Assembly (NCBI GenBank): GCA_910585165.1
Contig: CAJUBX010000015.1
Span: forward strand, 1 to 32,794
Origin: an uncultured Oscillibacter sp.
GTDB lineage: Bacteria > Bacillota > Clostridia > Oscillospirales > Oscillospiraceae
Direction of reading: 5' to 3'
DNA length: 32,794 nucleotides
Shown: positions 16,665-23,264 of the stretch, one piece after another
How positions within the stretch are numbered: position 1 is the first letter of the stretch
Layout: the number at the start of each line of letters is the position of its first letter
Program-made: the position numbers and the translations under genes
Notes under the pieces: generated by a model
Told to the model about the DNA's origin: nothing
Database searches by the model: none
Seen by the model: only the letters and a program-made list of their open reading frames with translations

Positions 16665-17485
16665 AGGGCCTCTTCTGCACCGTCCACACCCACTCCACTA
16701 TGTGCGACGGGAAGAACACCCTGGCGGAGATGGCCCGGGCGGCCTTTGAGGCCGGGGCGGTCTCCTTCGGGGCCTCCGGCCACAGCCACACCCCCCTGCC
16801 GGAGGACCAGGGAGGCGTCCTACCAAAGGACATGTCGGCCTACCGGGCGGAGGTGCTCCGCCTCCGGGAGGCGTATGCCGGACGGATGGACGTGCTGCTG
16901 GGCATCGAACTGGACAACTGCGCCGACGTGACGGCGGAGGGCTTTGACTATTGGATCGGAAGCGCCCACCGCATACGGGATGCGGCGGGCGGCTGGCACA
17001 CGGTGGACTGGGGGGCGGAGGACCTGGAGCGGCGCCTCCGGGAGGATTTCTCCGGTAATTTCCTGATTATGGCAGGGCAATATTATGATGAGGTCCGGCG
17101 GATGGCGGAACGAAGGCCCACGATTTTGGGACATGTGGACCTGATCGCAAAGTTCAACGAAGACGGGTACTTTTTTGACGAGTCGGCTCCCGGCTATCAG
17201 GCCGCCGCCCTGGCGGCCCTCCATGCTGCGGACCCGAAGGAGACCTTGCTGGAGATCAACACCGGGGCCATGTCCCGGGGCTGGCGGAGCGTTCCCTATC
17301 CGGCCCCCTTCCTCCTGCGGGAGTGGCGGGCCATGGGCGGGAAGATTATCCTCACCGCCGACGCCCACAGCGCCGGGACCGTGGTTTACGGCTATGCCCA
17401 GGCGGCGGAGGCGGCCCGGGCGGCGGGCTTTCAGCGCTCCACGCTGCTGACCCGTTCGGGCCGGGAGGAGCGGCCCCTTCCCTAA
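16661..17485 (+). CDS. hisJ: Histidinol-phosphatase, PHP family
   Basis: Dephosphorylates histidinol phosphate, completing the pathway. 274 residues of the PHP metallophosphoesterase superfamily, HisJ/HisK type. Metal ligands include H9 and H11 (VHTHSTMCDG), the SGHSHTPLP loop, GIELDN, GSAHRIRD, GHVDLIAKF and the late DAHSAG motif. The GTG start at 16661 overlaps the hisIE stop, with AGGAGCGG upstream. Symbol follows the Bacillus-like PHP enzyme (hisJ; also called hisK). The gene is followed directly by the operon terminator. Confidence 0.9.
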   Translation: MKGLFCTVHTHSTMCDGKNTLAEMARAAFEAGAVSFGASGHSHTPLPEDQGGVLPKDMSAYRAEVLRLREAYAGRMDVLLGIELDNCADVTAEGFDYWIGSAHRIRDAAGGWHTVDWGAEDLERRLREDFSGNFLIMAGQYYDEVRRMAERRPTILGHVDLIAKFNEDGYFFDESAPGYQAAALAALHAADPKETLLEINTGAMSRGWRSVPYPAPFLLREWRAMGGKIILTADAHSAGTVVYGYAQAAEAARAAGFQRSTLLTRSGREERPLP

Positions 17486-17496
17486 AAATACAAAAT

Positions 17497-17541
17497 AACG
17501 CGGGAACTGCCGGTTCTGGCAGCTTCCGCGTTGCTTTTTTT
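17497..17541 (+). terminator. Intrinsic terminator of the his operon
   Basis: Stem 17497-17511 with 17518-17532 (AACGCGG/CCGCGTT outer, CTGCC/GGCAG inner, small internal mismatch), 6-base loop, followed by GC and seven T. Confidence 0.9.
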
Positions 17542-17701
17542 GCGCTTGAACGGAGACTCCCCCCCGCCGTCTTCCACCACGGCGGGGAGAAAGTCCCTGT
17601 TGTATTACGATGCGTCCGGTCCGGTCATACCGCCTGGCGCATACCCGATGAGATTGGGCGGGGCTTTCGCCCCAGCCCGGGTCCGCTTCATAGGGCACGC
17701 C

Positions 17702-17953
17702 TCAGGAGGCGTTCACACGGGACAGCTCCTTCATACATCTGGGACAAACGCTCTTACCCTTGAAGACAGTGATGTCCTTGGTGGCGTCGCAGAAAATACA
17801 GCTGGGCTTGTACTTTTTGAGTATAACGGACGAACCTTCCACATAGATTTCCAATGCGTCGCGCTCGGCAATGTCCAGGGTGCGCCGCATCTCTATGGGA
17901 AGCACAATCCTGCCCAACTCATCCACCTTTCTTACGATTCCAGTTGATTTCAC
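17702..17953 (-). CDS. AbrB/SpoVT-type transition-state regulator with C-terminal zinc ribbon
   Basis: 83-residue DNA-binding protein. Residues 1-48 form the swapped-hairpin AbrB domain (GIVRKVDELGRIVLPIEMR, then IAERDALEIYVEG), nearly identical in pattern to Bacillus AbrB. Residues 52-73 carry CIFC and CPRC, a likely zinc ribbon replacing the usual AbrB C-terminal domain. AbrB-like proteins govern stationary-phase and sporulation genes; targets here are unknown. Start ATG 17953 has AGGAGGAGAG upstream. It is divergent from spmA, with a shared -35 region. Confidence 0.88.
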   Translation of the reverse strand: MKSTGIVRKVDELGRIVLPIEMRRTLDIAERDALEIYVEGSSVILKKYKPSCIFCDATKDITVFKGKSVCPRCMKELSRVNAS

Positions 17954-18003
17954 AGCTCTCCTCCTTTCCCATGTCCGCGGTATCTTCCAACAGGTGGTGT
18001 AAC

Positions 18004-18031
18004 CTTATCACACAAGGTCGGAGTTTGTCAA
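18004..18031 (-). promoter_or_regulatory. Promoter of the abrB-like gene
   Basis: Minus-strand perfect -35 TTGACA (18031-18026), 16-base spacer, -10 GATAAG (18009-18004). The -35 box is the same seven bases used, on the other strand, by the spmA promoter. Confidence 0.55.
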
Positions 18032-18053
18032 TTCTTCCCTGGGAAAATTTAAG
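18025..18053 (+). promoter_or_regulatory. Candidate promoter of spmA-spmB
   Basis: -35 TTGTCA (18025-18030), 17-base spacer, -10 TTTAAG (18048-18053). In Bacillus spmAB is read by a sporulation sigma factor; I see no clear sporulation-type promoter here, so this vegetative-looking site is tentative. Confidence 0.4.
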
Positions 18054-18100
18054 AAGATGTTCACAATTTGGCGGAAAAAGTAAACAAACGGAGGGAAAAT

Positions 18101-18682
18101 ATGGAAATAACGTGGGTCTGGACAGGGATGGTCGTCCTGTCGCTGGTCTTCGGCCTCCTCTCGGGAAACCTGGACGCGGTGGCGAACGCGGCTTTGGAGG
18201 GAGCCGGGGCCGCCGTTGAACTGAGCCTTTCCATGGCGGGAGTTCTGTGCCTGTGGAGCGGGGTCATGGAAATTATGAACGCCTGCGGGCTTTCGGCAGG
18301 GCTGGCGCGGCTGTTCCGGCCCGTTCTCCGGCGGCTGCTGCCGAACGCCAGCCGCGATGCGGAAACGCTGTCGGCAGTGTCCGCCAATGTCTCGGCCAAC
18401 CTCCTGGGGCTTGGCAACGCGGCTACCCCCCTGGGCATCCGGGCCGCCCGGAGGATGGCCCGGGGCTGCGGCGGAACGGCCAGCGACGAGCTGTGCCTGC
18501 TGGTGGTGCTGAACACCGCCTCCATTCAGCTAATTCCGGCCACCATTGCCTCGGTCCGGTCCGCCGCCGGATGCAAAACGCCTTTTGACATTCTGCCGGC
18601 GGTATGGATGGCGTCGGCGCTGTCGGTGACGGCGGGCCTGTTGGCGGCGGGGCTGCTGTCCCGGGGGAGGAAGCGGTTATGA
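18101..18682 (+). CDS. spmA: Spore maturation protein A
   Basis: 193-residue membrane protein of the nucleoside-recognition/gate family. SpmA and SpmB together are needed for proper dehydration of the spore core and heat resistance in Bacillus. Several hydrophobic helices, with SGVMEIMNACGLSAGLA and the conserved NVSANLLGLGNAATPLGI block near residues 99-116, are visible. ATG 18101 follows GGAGGGAAAAT; a longer in-frame reading from 18068 has no ribosome site. Overlaps spmB by 4 bases (ATGA). Confidence 0.92.
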   Translation: MEITWVWTGMVVLSLVFGLLSGNLDAVANAALEGAGAAVELSLSMAGVLCLWSGVMEIMNACGLSAGLARLFRPVLRRLLPNASRDAETLSAVSANVSANLLGLGNAATPLGIRAARRMARGCGGTASDELCLLVVLNTASIQLIPATIASVRSAAGCKTPFDILPAVWMASALSVTAGLLAAGLLSRGRKRL

Positions 18683-19203
18683 ACCTCAGTTCACTGGTGA
18701 TCCCCTTGCTGCTGTCGGCGGTGGCGGTATACGGCCTGGGGAAACGGGTGGACGTGTACGCCGCCCTGACCCATGGGGCGGAGGAGGGGCTGTCCGTGCT
18801 GCTGCGGATTGTCCCGGCCCTGGTGGGCCTTCTGACGGCGGTAAGCATGTTCCGGGCCTCTGGAGCTATGGAATGGCTGTCCGGGCTGTTTGCCCCGGCG
18901 CTGGATTTGCTGGGCATTCCGCCGGAGACTGCGCCGCTGATGCTGGTCCGTCCCATATCCGGAAACGGGGCCTTAGCGGTGGCCAGCGACCTGATGGCAG
19001 CTCACGGGCCGGACAGCTATGTGGGCCGGGTGGCGGCGGTGATGCTGGGCAGTACGGAGACCACGTTTTATACCATCGCCGTGTATTTCGGCTCTGCCGG
19101 GATTACGAGGACCCGCCATACCGTGCCTGCCGCCCTGGCGGCGGATCTGACAGGCTTCGCAACGGCGGCGCTGGCGGTGCGGCTGTTCTTTGGAGGCGGA
19201 TGA
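18679..19203 (+). CDS. spmB: Spore maturation protein B
   Basis: 174-residue membrane partner of SpmA, same family. Typical blocks: YGLGKRVDVYAALTHGAEEGL near 15-35, RIVPALVGLLTAVSMFRASGA, and LRP-like LVRPISGNGALA followed by GSTETTFYTIAVYFGSAGI. The ATG at 18679 is inside the spmA stop (ATGA), preceded by GGGGAGGAAGCGG. A hairpin terminator lies 35 bases downstream. Presence of the pair implies an endospore former. Confidence 0.92.
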   Translation: MNLSSLVIPLLLSAVAVYGLGKRVDVYAALTHGAEEGLSVLLRIVPALVGLLTAVSMFRASGAMEWLSGLFAPALDLLGIPPETAPLMLVRPISGNGALAVASDLMAAHGPDSYVGRVAAVMLGSTETTFYTIAVYFGSAGITRTRHTVPAALAADLTGFATAALAVRLFFGGG

Positions 19204-19237
19204 GGGGAGGAAAGCGCCGGGGCCCGCCCCTTTGGAA

Positions 19238-19259
19238 GAATCCGCCGCCTGCGGATTTT
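19238..19259 (+). terminator. Intrinsic terminator of spmAB
   Basis: Stem AATCCGC (19239-19245) with GCGGATT (19251-19257), loop CGCCT, then TTTT. A perfect 16-bp AT palindrome follows at 19271-19286 (CTATTATATATAATAG), role unknown. Confidence 0.6.
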
Positions 19260-19338
19260 CAAGGGGGATACTATTATATATAATAGATCTCTTGGGAAAG
19301 GGGCAAACAGAGGCAAATACATAGGGACTGAATGAGAG

Positions 19339-19366
19339 AAGGACTACCTGTGCAGGCAGTCCTTTT
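19339..19366 (+). terminator. Second terminator-like hairpin after spmAB
   Basis: AAGGACT (19339-19345) pairs with AGTCCTT (19358-19364), inner CCTG/CAGG, ending in TTTT. It separates the sporulation genes from the accessory region. Confidence 0.5.
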
Positions 19367-19448
19367 CCCATGAATAAAATGGAAAGATAAAGTAGGCCAA
19401 AAAGGGGTGCGGACGAAAACCTAGACAAACTGAGGCGGAGGTATCCGC

Positions 19449-19610
19449 ATGTATAGCTATAAGAAACGCAAGTTATCAGGAATTTCCAGCAATCAGGAAA
19501 CCAGTCAGAAAAGGCGATTCTGGCTGGTCACTGTAAGAGCCTGTTTAAAATCTATCAAAATGCCGTCTCAGTCCATCTCTTTCCGCTGGGACTGCGTTGA
19601 TTTGACTTGA
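19449..19610 (+). CDS. Possible small basic ORF running into the MITE
   Basis: 53 codons starting MYSYKKRKLSG, with GGCGGAGG 8 bases upstream of ATG 19449. From codon 30 onward the sequence is MITE, so the present C-terminus is not native. Removing the MITE and one TAA copy would give only a 33-residue product. Lysine/arginine-rich; no family recognised. It may be a remnant or chance ORF. Confidence 0.25.
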   Translation: MYSYKKRKLSGISSNQETSQKRRFWLVTVRACLKSIKMPSQSISFRWDCVDLT

Positions 19611-19776
19611 AATCCGTCAGGATTCCTGCGTCAAATCGCCTTGCCCAGCAAAAAAATCTGAGCTGATCCGGCATTCCGCCAGATATTAAACAGGCTCTAA
19701 GGAAAAATTCCTGATTACATTTCTGATTTTTTGCGCTCATGGTAATCCGCTCAATTCCCATATTTCCTAATTACAT
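19475..19776. repeat. Four related short repeats flanking the MITE, upstream of the integrase
   Basis: ATCAGGAA at 19475-19482 and 19492-19499; the inverse TTCCTGAT at 19708-19715, extended to TTCCTGATTACAT (to 19720); and a variant TTCCTAATTACAT at 19764-19776. Placed ahead of a recombinase gene they could be arm-type recombinase sites or operator copies; inference only. A 19501-19530 hairpin (ACCAGTCAGAA with TTCTGGCTGGT) lies between. Confidence 0.4.
19537..19697. mobile_element. MITE, 161 bp, with 17-bp terminal inverted repeats and TAA target duplication
   Basis: Ends GAGCCTGTTTAAAATCT (19537-19553) and its complement at 19681-19697, 16 of 17 matching. Flanked by TAA on both sides (19534-19536 and 19698-19700). 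Internally self-complementary (GCTGGG and GATTTGAC paired with GTCAAATC and CCCAGC), with no transposase ORF. A 3-bp TNA duplication fits mobilisation by an IS5-family transposase (inference from family habits). It interrupts the stretch holding the repeats and the small ORF. Confidence 0.8.
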
Positions 19777-19799
19777 AGTATCTGCGATAATAGTATAGA
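19771..19799 (+). promoter_or_regulatory. Candidate promoter of the integrase pseudogene
   Basis: TTACAT (19771-19776), 17-base spacer, TATAGA (19794-19799), about 45 bases before the ATG. The -35 box overlaps the fourth short repeat. Confidence 0.45.
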
Positions 19800-19846
19800 C
19801 GGGCGCTTATGTCCGTCCAAATACCACTATCAGAAGGAGGGATACC

Positions 19847-20840
19847 ATGAAAGTACAGGCATTGATTGACCAGGTGCTGGATGAAGCGATGCGGCTTGGG
19901 CAAAAGCCACATGGTGCTTACAAAAGCTATTGGACGGTTATAACCCGATCACCACATTCTTCCGGGAAAAGGGATTGGAGGGCTACTCCCCTGAAGTTAT
20001 CCAGGAGTACATTGATTGGGAAACAGAGAAGTACCAGACCGGAGAGATCAAACGCGAACGGCATTCTATGCTTACAACGGCGGCGAGGAGGGTCGCTCAT
20101 TTCGCGCGCACCGGCACTTACCTCTGAAATGTACCCAAAAGGAGATCACGGTACGAACTGGATGCTTACTACACAGGGCTTAAGGATGAATTCCTTGCCA
20201 GCGGTGATTTTCACCCGAACACAGTGGGCGACTTGGAGTGGGTGGTGAGGAGGTACTTCCATTGGCTCCAAGGGCAAAAGTTTGCGGACATCCGGCAGGT
20301 GGATCAAGAAACCATCCAGAAATATCTCCACAGCTGCATGGAAAAAATGAAGCCAACTTCCGTGTACAACATCCATCTTTACTTGCGGAAACTCTACCGC
20401 TTTCTGTGGGAGCGCGGCTATACGGAGAGTTCCTATGAGACTTTCTTTGCTTTCAAAATCCGCCGTGAAAGCAAGCTGTTCCCTGCGGCGGAAGATGAAA
20501 CGGTAGATGCCATCCTGAGTGTGATAGACACACAGACAGCTACCGGGAAGCGTGACTATGCCATCATCCTTTTGGGCTATGTCCTCGGAATGCGATCCGT
20601 TGACATCGCAAGGCTCAGGCTCTCCAAAATCCTCCGGTCAAAAGGAGGACTTGTTTTGTCCAGAAGAAAACAGGTGAGACCGTTGTGCTTCCTCTGACTA
20701 TGGATGTTGGCGAGGCGCTGCGTGACTATATCCCGAACGGGAGACCCAGAACGGATTACGAACAGGTCTTTCTCCGTGCGCTCCCTCCATTCCGGTCGTT
20801 CAAAGCCCCCTGCTGCATCAACGACCAGTTGCGCCGCCTT
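19847..20840 (+). pseudogene. Tyrosine recombinase/integrase pseudogene, two frameshifts, an internal stop and a lost C-terminus
   Basis: Starts MKVQALIDQV behind AGAAGGAGGG at ATG 19847. One base is missing near 19930 (frame moves from KSY to LDGYNPITTFF). The second frame has an in-frame TGA at 20125-20127, then continues with YYTGLKDEFLASG, a SAM-like N-terminal core-binding domain (ETIQKYLHSCME, SVYNIHLYLRKLYRFL) and the start of the catalytic domain (KRDYAIILLGYVLGMRSVDIARLRL, with the first catalytic Arg). Another base is missing near 20655; the third frame continues VQKKTGETVVLPL to QVFLRALPPFRSF. The HxxR and tyrosine motifs are absent. Endpoint approximate. AT-richer than its neighbours, consistent with acquired DNA. 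Confidence 0.8.
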
Positions 20841-20916
20841 GGCTCGCCAAGAAATAACTTCCGTCCTCGCGCTGATAAAGTTTTTCCCATGGAAAAACCT
20901 CCTCCAAAGAGAAAGC

Positions 20917-20949
20917 GTCGTCTCCCTCACGGGAGGCGTGGATTGAAAT
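20917..20949 (+). CRISPR. Single isolated CRISPR repeat, type I-C-like
   Basis: 33 bases beginning GTCGTCTCCCTCACGGG and ending GCGTGGATTGAAAT, with the 5-bp stem CTCCC/GGGAG (20922-20926, 20931-20935) and the ATTGAAAT 3' handle seen in subtype I-C repeats. No second copy is visible in the window and no cas gene. The 28 bases after it (20950-20977) would be a truncated spacer, since a GNAT gene fragment begins at 20978. Upstream, GTTTTTCC-CAT-GGAAAAAC (20879-20897) is a hairpin in what would be the leader side. Confidence 0.7.
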
Positions 20950-20977
20950 GTGATACGCCCTCCCAGTCTTTTTTGAG

Positions 20978-21067
20978 AGTAATGGCGGTGTGCCGGACAT
21001 ACCAGGCGTAGATGTTCAAAAGCGCCTCCGCGTCCCCTGCGGCTGCGGTGCGGATCATGATTTCCAT
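20978..21067 (-). pseudogene. 5' fragment of a GNAT-family N-acetyltransferase gene
   Basis: Reading minus from ATG 21067: MEIMIRTAAAGDAEALL then NIYAWYVRHTAIT, the first 30 residues of a RimI/phosphinothricin-acetyltransferase-like GNAT protein. At 20977 homology stops and the frame runs through the spacer-like bases and the CRISPR repeat to a TGA at 20929-20927, giving a 46-residue product at most. The catalytic acetyl-CoA-binding part is gone. Its promoter is still intact. The deletion or recombination joint therefore lies at about 20977/20978. Confidence 0.7.
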
Positions 21068-21092
21068 AGAGGGGGCCCCCTTTCAGGACCCT

Positions 21093-21121
21093 ATCATAAC
21101 ACGGACTGCTCCGGGAGGCAA
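21093..21121 (-). promoter_or_regulatory. Promoter of the truncated GNAT gene
   Basis: Minus-strand -35 TTGCCT (21121-21116), 17-base spacer, -10 TATGAT (21098-21093). If active it would transcribe toward the CRISPR repeat in antisense. Confidence 0.5.
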
Positions 21122-21134
21122 GGGCGAAGCCCCC

Positions 21135-21518
21135 CTACAGGATATTTTTAATACTGAATTCCTCCATTTCCGCCAGCAGCCGCAGCTGGTCCTGAAGGTC
21201 CGCCAGCTCCGCCCGGAGCTCGCTGTCCTCCCGGCTTTCCGCGAAGGCCAGCGCCCGGTGGTACATGGCCTCCGCGCCGTCCACGGCGTCATGGCTTGTG
21301 ACGATGTGGAGATAGGTCTGCCGGGCCGACCAGGCGGCGTAGCCCTCCCGGATGGCGGCGGCGGCGCCCTCCCAGTCTCCCGCCTGGGCCAGGCGGTCCG
21401 CCTGTTCCGCCTGCTCCTGCCAGCGGGCGGTGCAGGCGGCCATGGCGGCGCTGTTCCAGAGGCAGAAAGCCAGAATCGCCGCCAGCAGGGCGGCGGGGAC
21501 AAGCAAGCCCTTTTTCAC
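21135..21518 (-). CDS. DUF4363-family protein
   Basis: 127-residue protein with an N-terminal membrane anchor or uncleaved signal (about residues 4-22) and a helical outside domain (ARWQEQAEQADRLAQAGDWEG, then TSHDAVDGAEAMY). This matches DUF4363, a family of unknown function habitually paired with DUF421 in clostridia. GTG 21518 overlaps the DUF421 stop by 4 bases (GTGA), with GGAGGAAGCGCC upstream, so the two are translationally coupled. Confidence 0.75.
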   Translation of the reverse strand: MKKGLLVPAALLAAILAFCLWNSAAMAACTARWQEQAEQADRLAQAGDWEGAAAAIREGYAAWSARQTYLHIVTSHDAVDGAEAMYHRALAFAESREDSELRAELADLQDQLRLLAEMEEFSIKNIL

Positions 21519-22198
21519 GGCGCTTCCTCCTTTTTCACGCAGGTTATATGCCCTTTCTCGTCCACCGTCAGCAAGAACGCCTCCCGGTGGGAGGCCAGCC
21601 CCTCCTTTTGCAGAGCTTCCCGGAGCCAGGACTCGTCCAGCCCCTGGGCGCTCAGGTTCCGCCGGAGAAGTCGGCCGTCGTTCACCAGAATCACCGGCAG
21701 GGTCACGTCTTCCTCCGTTTCCAAGCCCAGCTGCTCCGCCGAGGGGGGCTGGCGCCGGGCCCAGGGGAGGACGGAGAGGCGGCCGGAGTTTTCCAGCACG
21801 GCGTACTTGACCTCCTCCACTCCGGTAAGCCCCTGGCCCCGCAGCTCCTCCAGGAGCTCGTCCAGGGTATAGCGGTTTTTCCGCATGGCCTCCTGCTGAA
21901 GGACCCCCTCCCGGATGAGAACGGAGGGCGCGCCGCAGGCCAGGCGGCGGAAGCGGAGGCTGGCCAGGGACAGCTGGCTCAAAAGCATGGACAGGGACAG
22001 CAGGGTCAAAATGGGAATGATCCCCGCCAGAAGGGGAATGCCGAAATCCTGCATGGGCACGGTGGCCAGGTCCGAAATCATCATGGTCAGCACCAGCTCG
22101 CCGGGCTCCAGCTCGCCGATCTGCCGCTTGCCCATAAGGCGCAGGCCGGTCATGATGAGAAAATAGAGGATGACGGTGCGGGCAAAGGCGGTCATCAT
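21515..22198 (-). CDS. DUF421 (YetF/YrbG-like) membrane protein
   Basis: 227-residue protein with about three N-terminal transmembrane helices (ILYFLIMTGLRLMG, ELVLTMMISDLA, then IIPILTLLSLSMLLSQ) and two tandem soluble DUF421 subdomains containing VLIREGVLQQEAMRKNRYT and LPVILVNDGRLLRRNL. Family members of Bacillus are spore- or vegetative membrane proteins of unclear function. ATG 22198 (a second ATG follows) is preceded by GGGAGGGAGCGCC. Operon with DUF4363. Confidence 0.85.
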   Translation of the reverse strand: MMTAFARTVILYFLIMTGLRLMGKRQIGELEPGELVLTMMISDLATVPMQDFGIPLLAGIIPILTLLSLSMLLSQLSLASLRFRRLACGAPSVLIREGVLQQEAMRKNRYTLDELLEELRGQGLTGVEEVKYAVLENSGRLSVLPWARRQPPSAEQLGLETEEDVTLPVILVNDGRLLRRNLSAQGLDESWLREALQKEGLASHREAFLLTVDEKGHITCVKKEEAP

Positions 22199-22295
22199 AG
22201 GCGCTCCCTCCCGTGGAAGTGGTTTTCAGGAGTATCTGCCGTTTCCGGGCCGAATATTCCGGGGCAGGGAAAGGAATGCCCGCCTGGAGAGGCGG

Positions 22296-22326
22296 AAAAC
22301 AGGCTCCGCCCAAGGGCGGGGCCTGT
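22296..22326 (-). terminator. Terminator-like hairpin upstream of DUF421
   Basis: 13-bp stem (ACAGGCTCCGCCC at 22299-22311, GGGCGGGGCCTGT at 22314-22326, one G-U/mismatch), 2-base loop, followed on the minus strand by TTTT. It lies about 100 bases ahead of DUF421 and could stop antisense transcription or act as an attenuator. No riboswitch recognised. Confidence 0.4.
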
Positions 22327-22380
22327 AAAAATCTCCGAATCTCCCGGGGCGGAGCCGGGAACGCTTGTTCGGTTTACGGC

Positions 22381-22409
22381 TTGTGTTTTCGCGGCGGCCG
22401 TGCTAAAAT
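22381..22409 (+). promoter_or_regulatory. Promoter of the 22464 gene
   Basis: -35 TTGTGT (22381-22386), 17-base spacer, -10 TAAAAT (22404-22409). It gives a leader of about 48 bases and supports the start at 22464. Confidence 0.6.
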
Positions 22410-22463
22410 GGGGCTGTTCTCTAAAATTTTCAAAAACGCGCCGGAGGGCGCGGGGAGGTCCAT

Positions 22464-23129
22464 ATGCTGCCCACCACACGCTTGAAAAATCTTTACGCCG
22501 GTCCCCTGCCGCCTATGGCGCTGACGGACTACGAGTCCATGAGCAAGTTTTTAAACCAGGGGGCCCAGCGGTGCAAGGTCTCCGGGCGGAACTTCGATTT
22601 GTTCCTGGACTGGATCATCCATGCCCTGACCATGAGCCTTACCTCCGACAGCGCCTCCCGGATTTTCCTGCCCAAGACGAAGACGGGACCCTTTGTCCTC
22701 GACGATCTGATTCCCCTTTCCGGCCTTCCCCCGGCGGGGGAGAAGCGGGTAAAGCTCAACGAGTGCGGCCTCATCGCCCCGGTGTGGAACAACGGCGCGC
22801 TGGAGTCCGCCCTGGAATCCCTGTATGACAGCGGCTTTGCCGGACCGGATGTGGAACAGCCCTTCGGCGGGGCCTATTTCCCGGAGTTCCGGCTGGCGGT
22901 AATCGACTCCCCGGCAGATGTAGATATTCCCAACGTCCTGCGGGTGTGGAGCCGGGGTAGCGTCGTTCTGCCCGTCTATCCCCTGAAGGATTTGGAGCCT
23001 TTGCTGAATACCGACGGGGAGACGTGGTACATCCAGCATGAGGGGCTGGAGCGGGAAGAGCCCGTCCAGGAGCCCCGGATGGCGGCGCTGTACAACTGCG
23101 GTCTCCGCCGCTACTGCGGCAGAAACTAA
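22464..23129 (+). CDS. Hypothetical protein, 221 residues
   Basis: Soluble protein without signal peptide or membrane helix. Notable stretches: FLDWIIHALTMSLTSDSASRIF, FVLDDLIPLSGLPPAGEKRV, GAYFPEFRLAVIDSPADVD and a C-terminal ALYNCGLRRYCGRN. GGGGAGG lies 9 bases before ATG 22464 and a good promoter precedes it. It is a single-gene unit divergent from DUF421. I do not recognise the family; the name and role stay open. Confidence 0.7.
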   Translation: MLPTTRLKNLYAGPLPPMALTDYESMSKFLNQGAQRCKVSGRNFDLFLDWIIHALTMSLTSDSASRIFLPKTKTGPFVLDDLIPLSGLPPAGEKRVKLNECGLIAPVWNNGALESALESLYDSGFAGPDVEQPFGGAYFPEFRLAVIDSPADVDIPNVLRVWSRGSVVLPVYPLKDLEPLLNTDGETWYIQHEGLEREEPVQEPRMAALYNCGLRRYCGRN

Positions 23130-23220
23130 GGGACCACTGATTAATAAGCGAAATCAAGGACAAAAGCAGGCAACAAGTAAAAAATATGTTAAATGCCGCA
23201 GGCGTTCCGGTGAAGCTCTA

Positions 23221-23258
23221 AAAAAGCCCCCGCCTGGAGCAGCGCGCTCCCGGCGGGG
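23221..23258 (-). terminator. Intrinsic terminator of the XRE regulator gene
   Basis: Stem CCCCGCC (23228-23234) with GGCGGGG (23252-23258), inner GGAGC/GCTCC, followed on the minus strand by GGGCTTTTTT. It serves the minus-strand gene; the convergent plus-strand gene may also end here. Confidence 0.8.
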
Positions 23259-23264
23259 ATTTCT

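Noticed and set aside
17563..17680. GC hairpins (CCCGCCGT/ACGGCGGG and GGGGC/GCCCC) downstream of the abrB-like gene as its terminator
   Set aside because: No T run follows on the minus strand, so termination there cannot be claimed.
19449..19697. A transposase or full insertion sequence between the GAGCCTGTTTAA ends
   Set aside because: Only 161 bases with no transposase frame; it is a MITE.
20818..21000. Minus-strand ORF of 60 codons through the CRISPR repeat
   Set aside because: Its IHASREGDD stretch is just the translated repeat, a common annotation artefact.
21012..21872. 286-codon plus-strand frame over DUF4363/DUF421
   Set aside because: Antisense shadow; the minus-strand genes have ribosome sites, membrane segments and a GTGA overlap.
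22408..22485. Short ORF MGLFSKIFKNAPEG... overlapping the 22464 start, possibly a true N-terminus lost by frameshift
   Set aside because: Its ATG lies within the -10 box of a good promoter and it has no ribosome site, whereas ATG 22464 has GGGGAGG.
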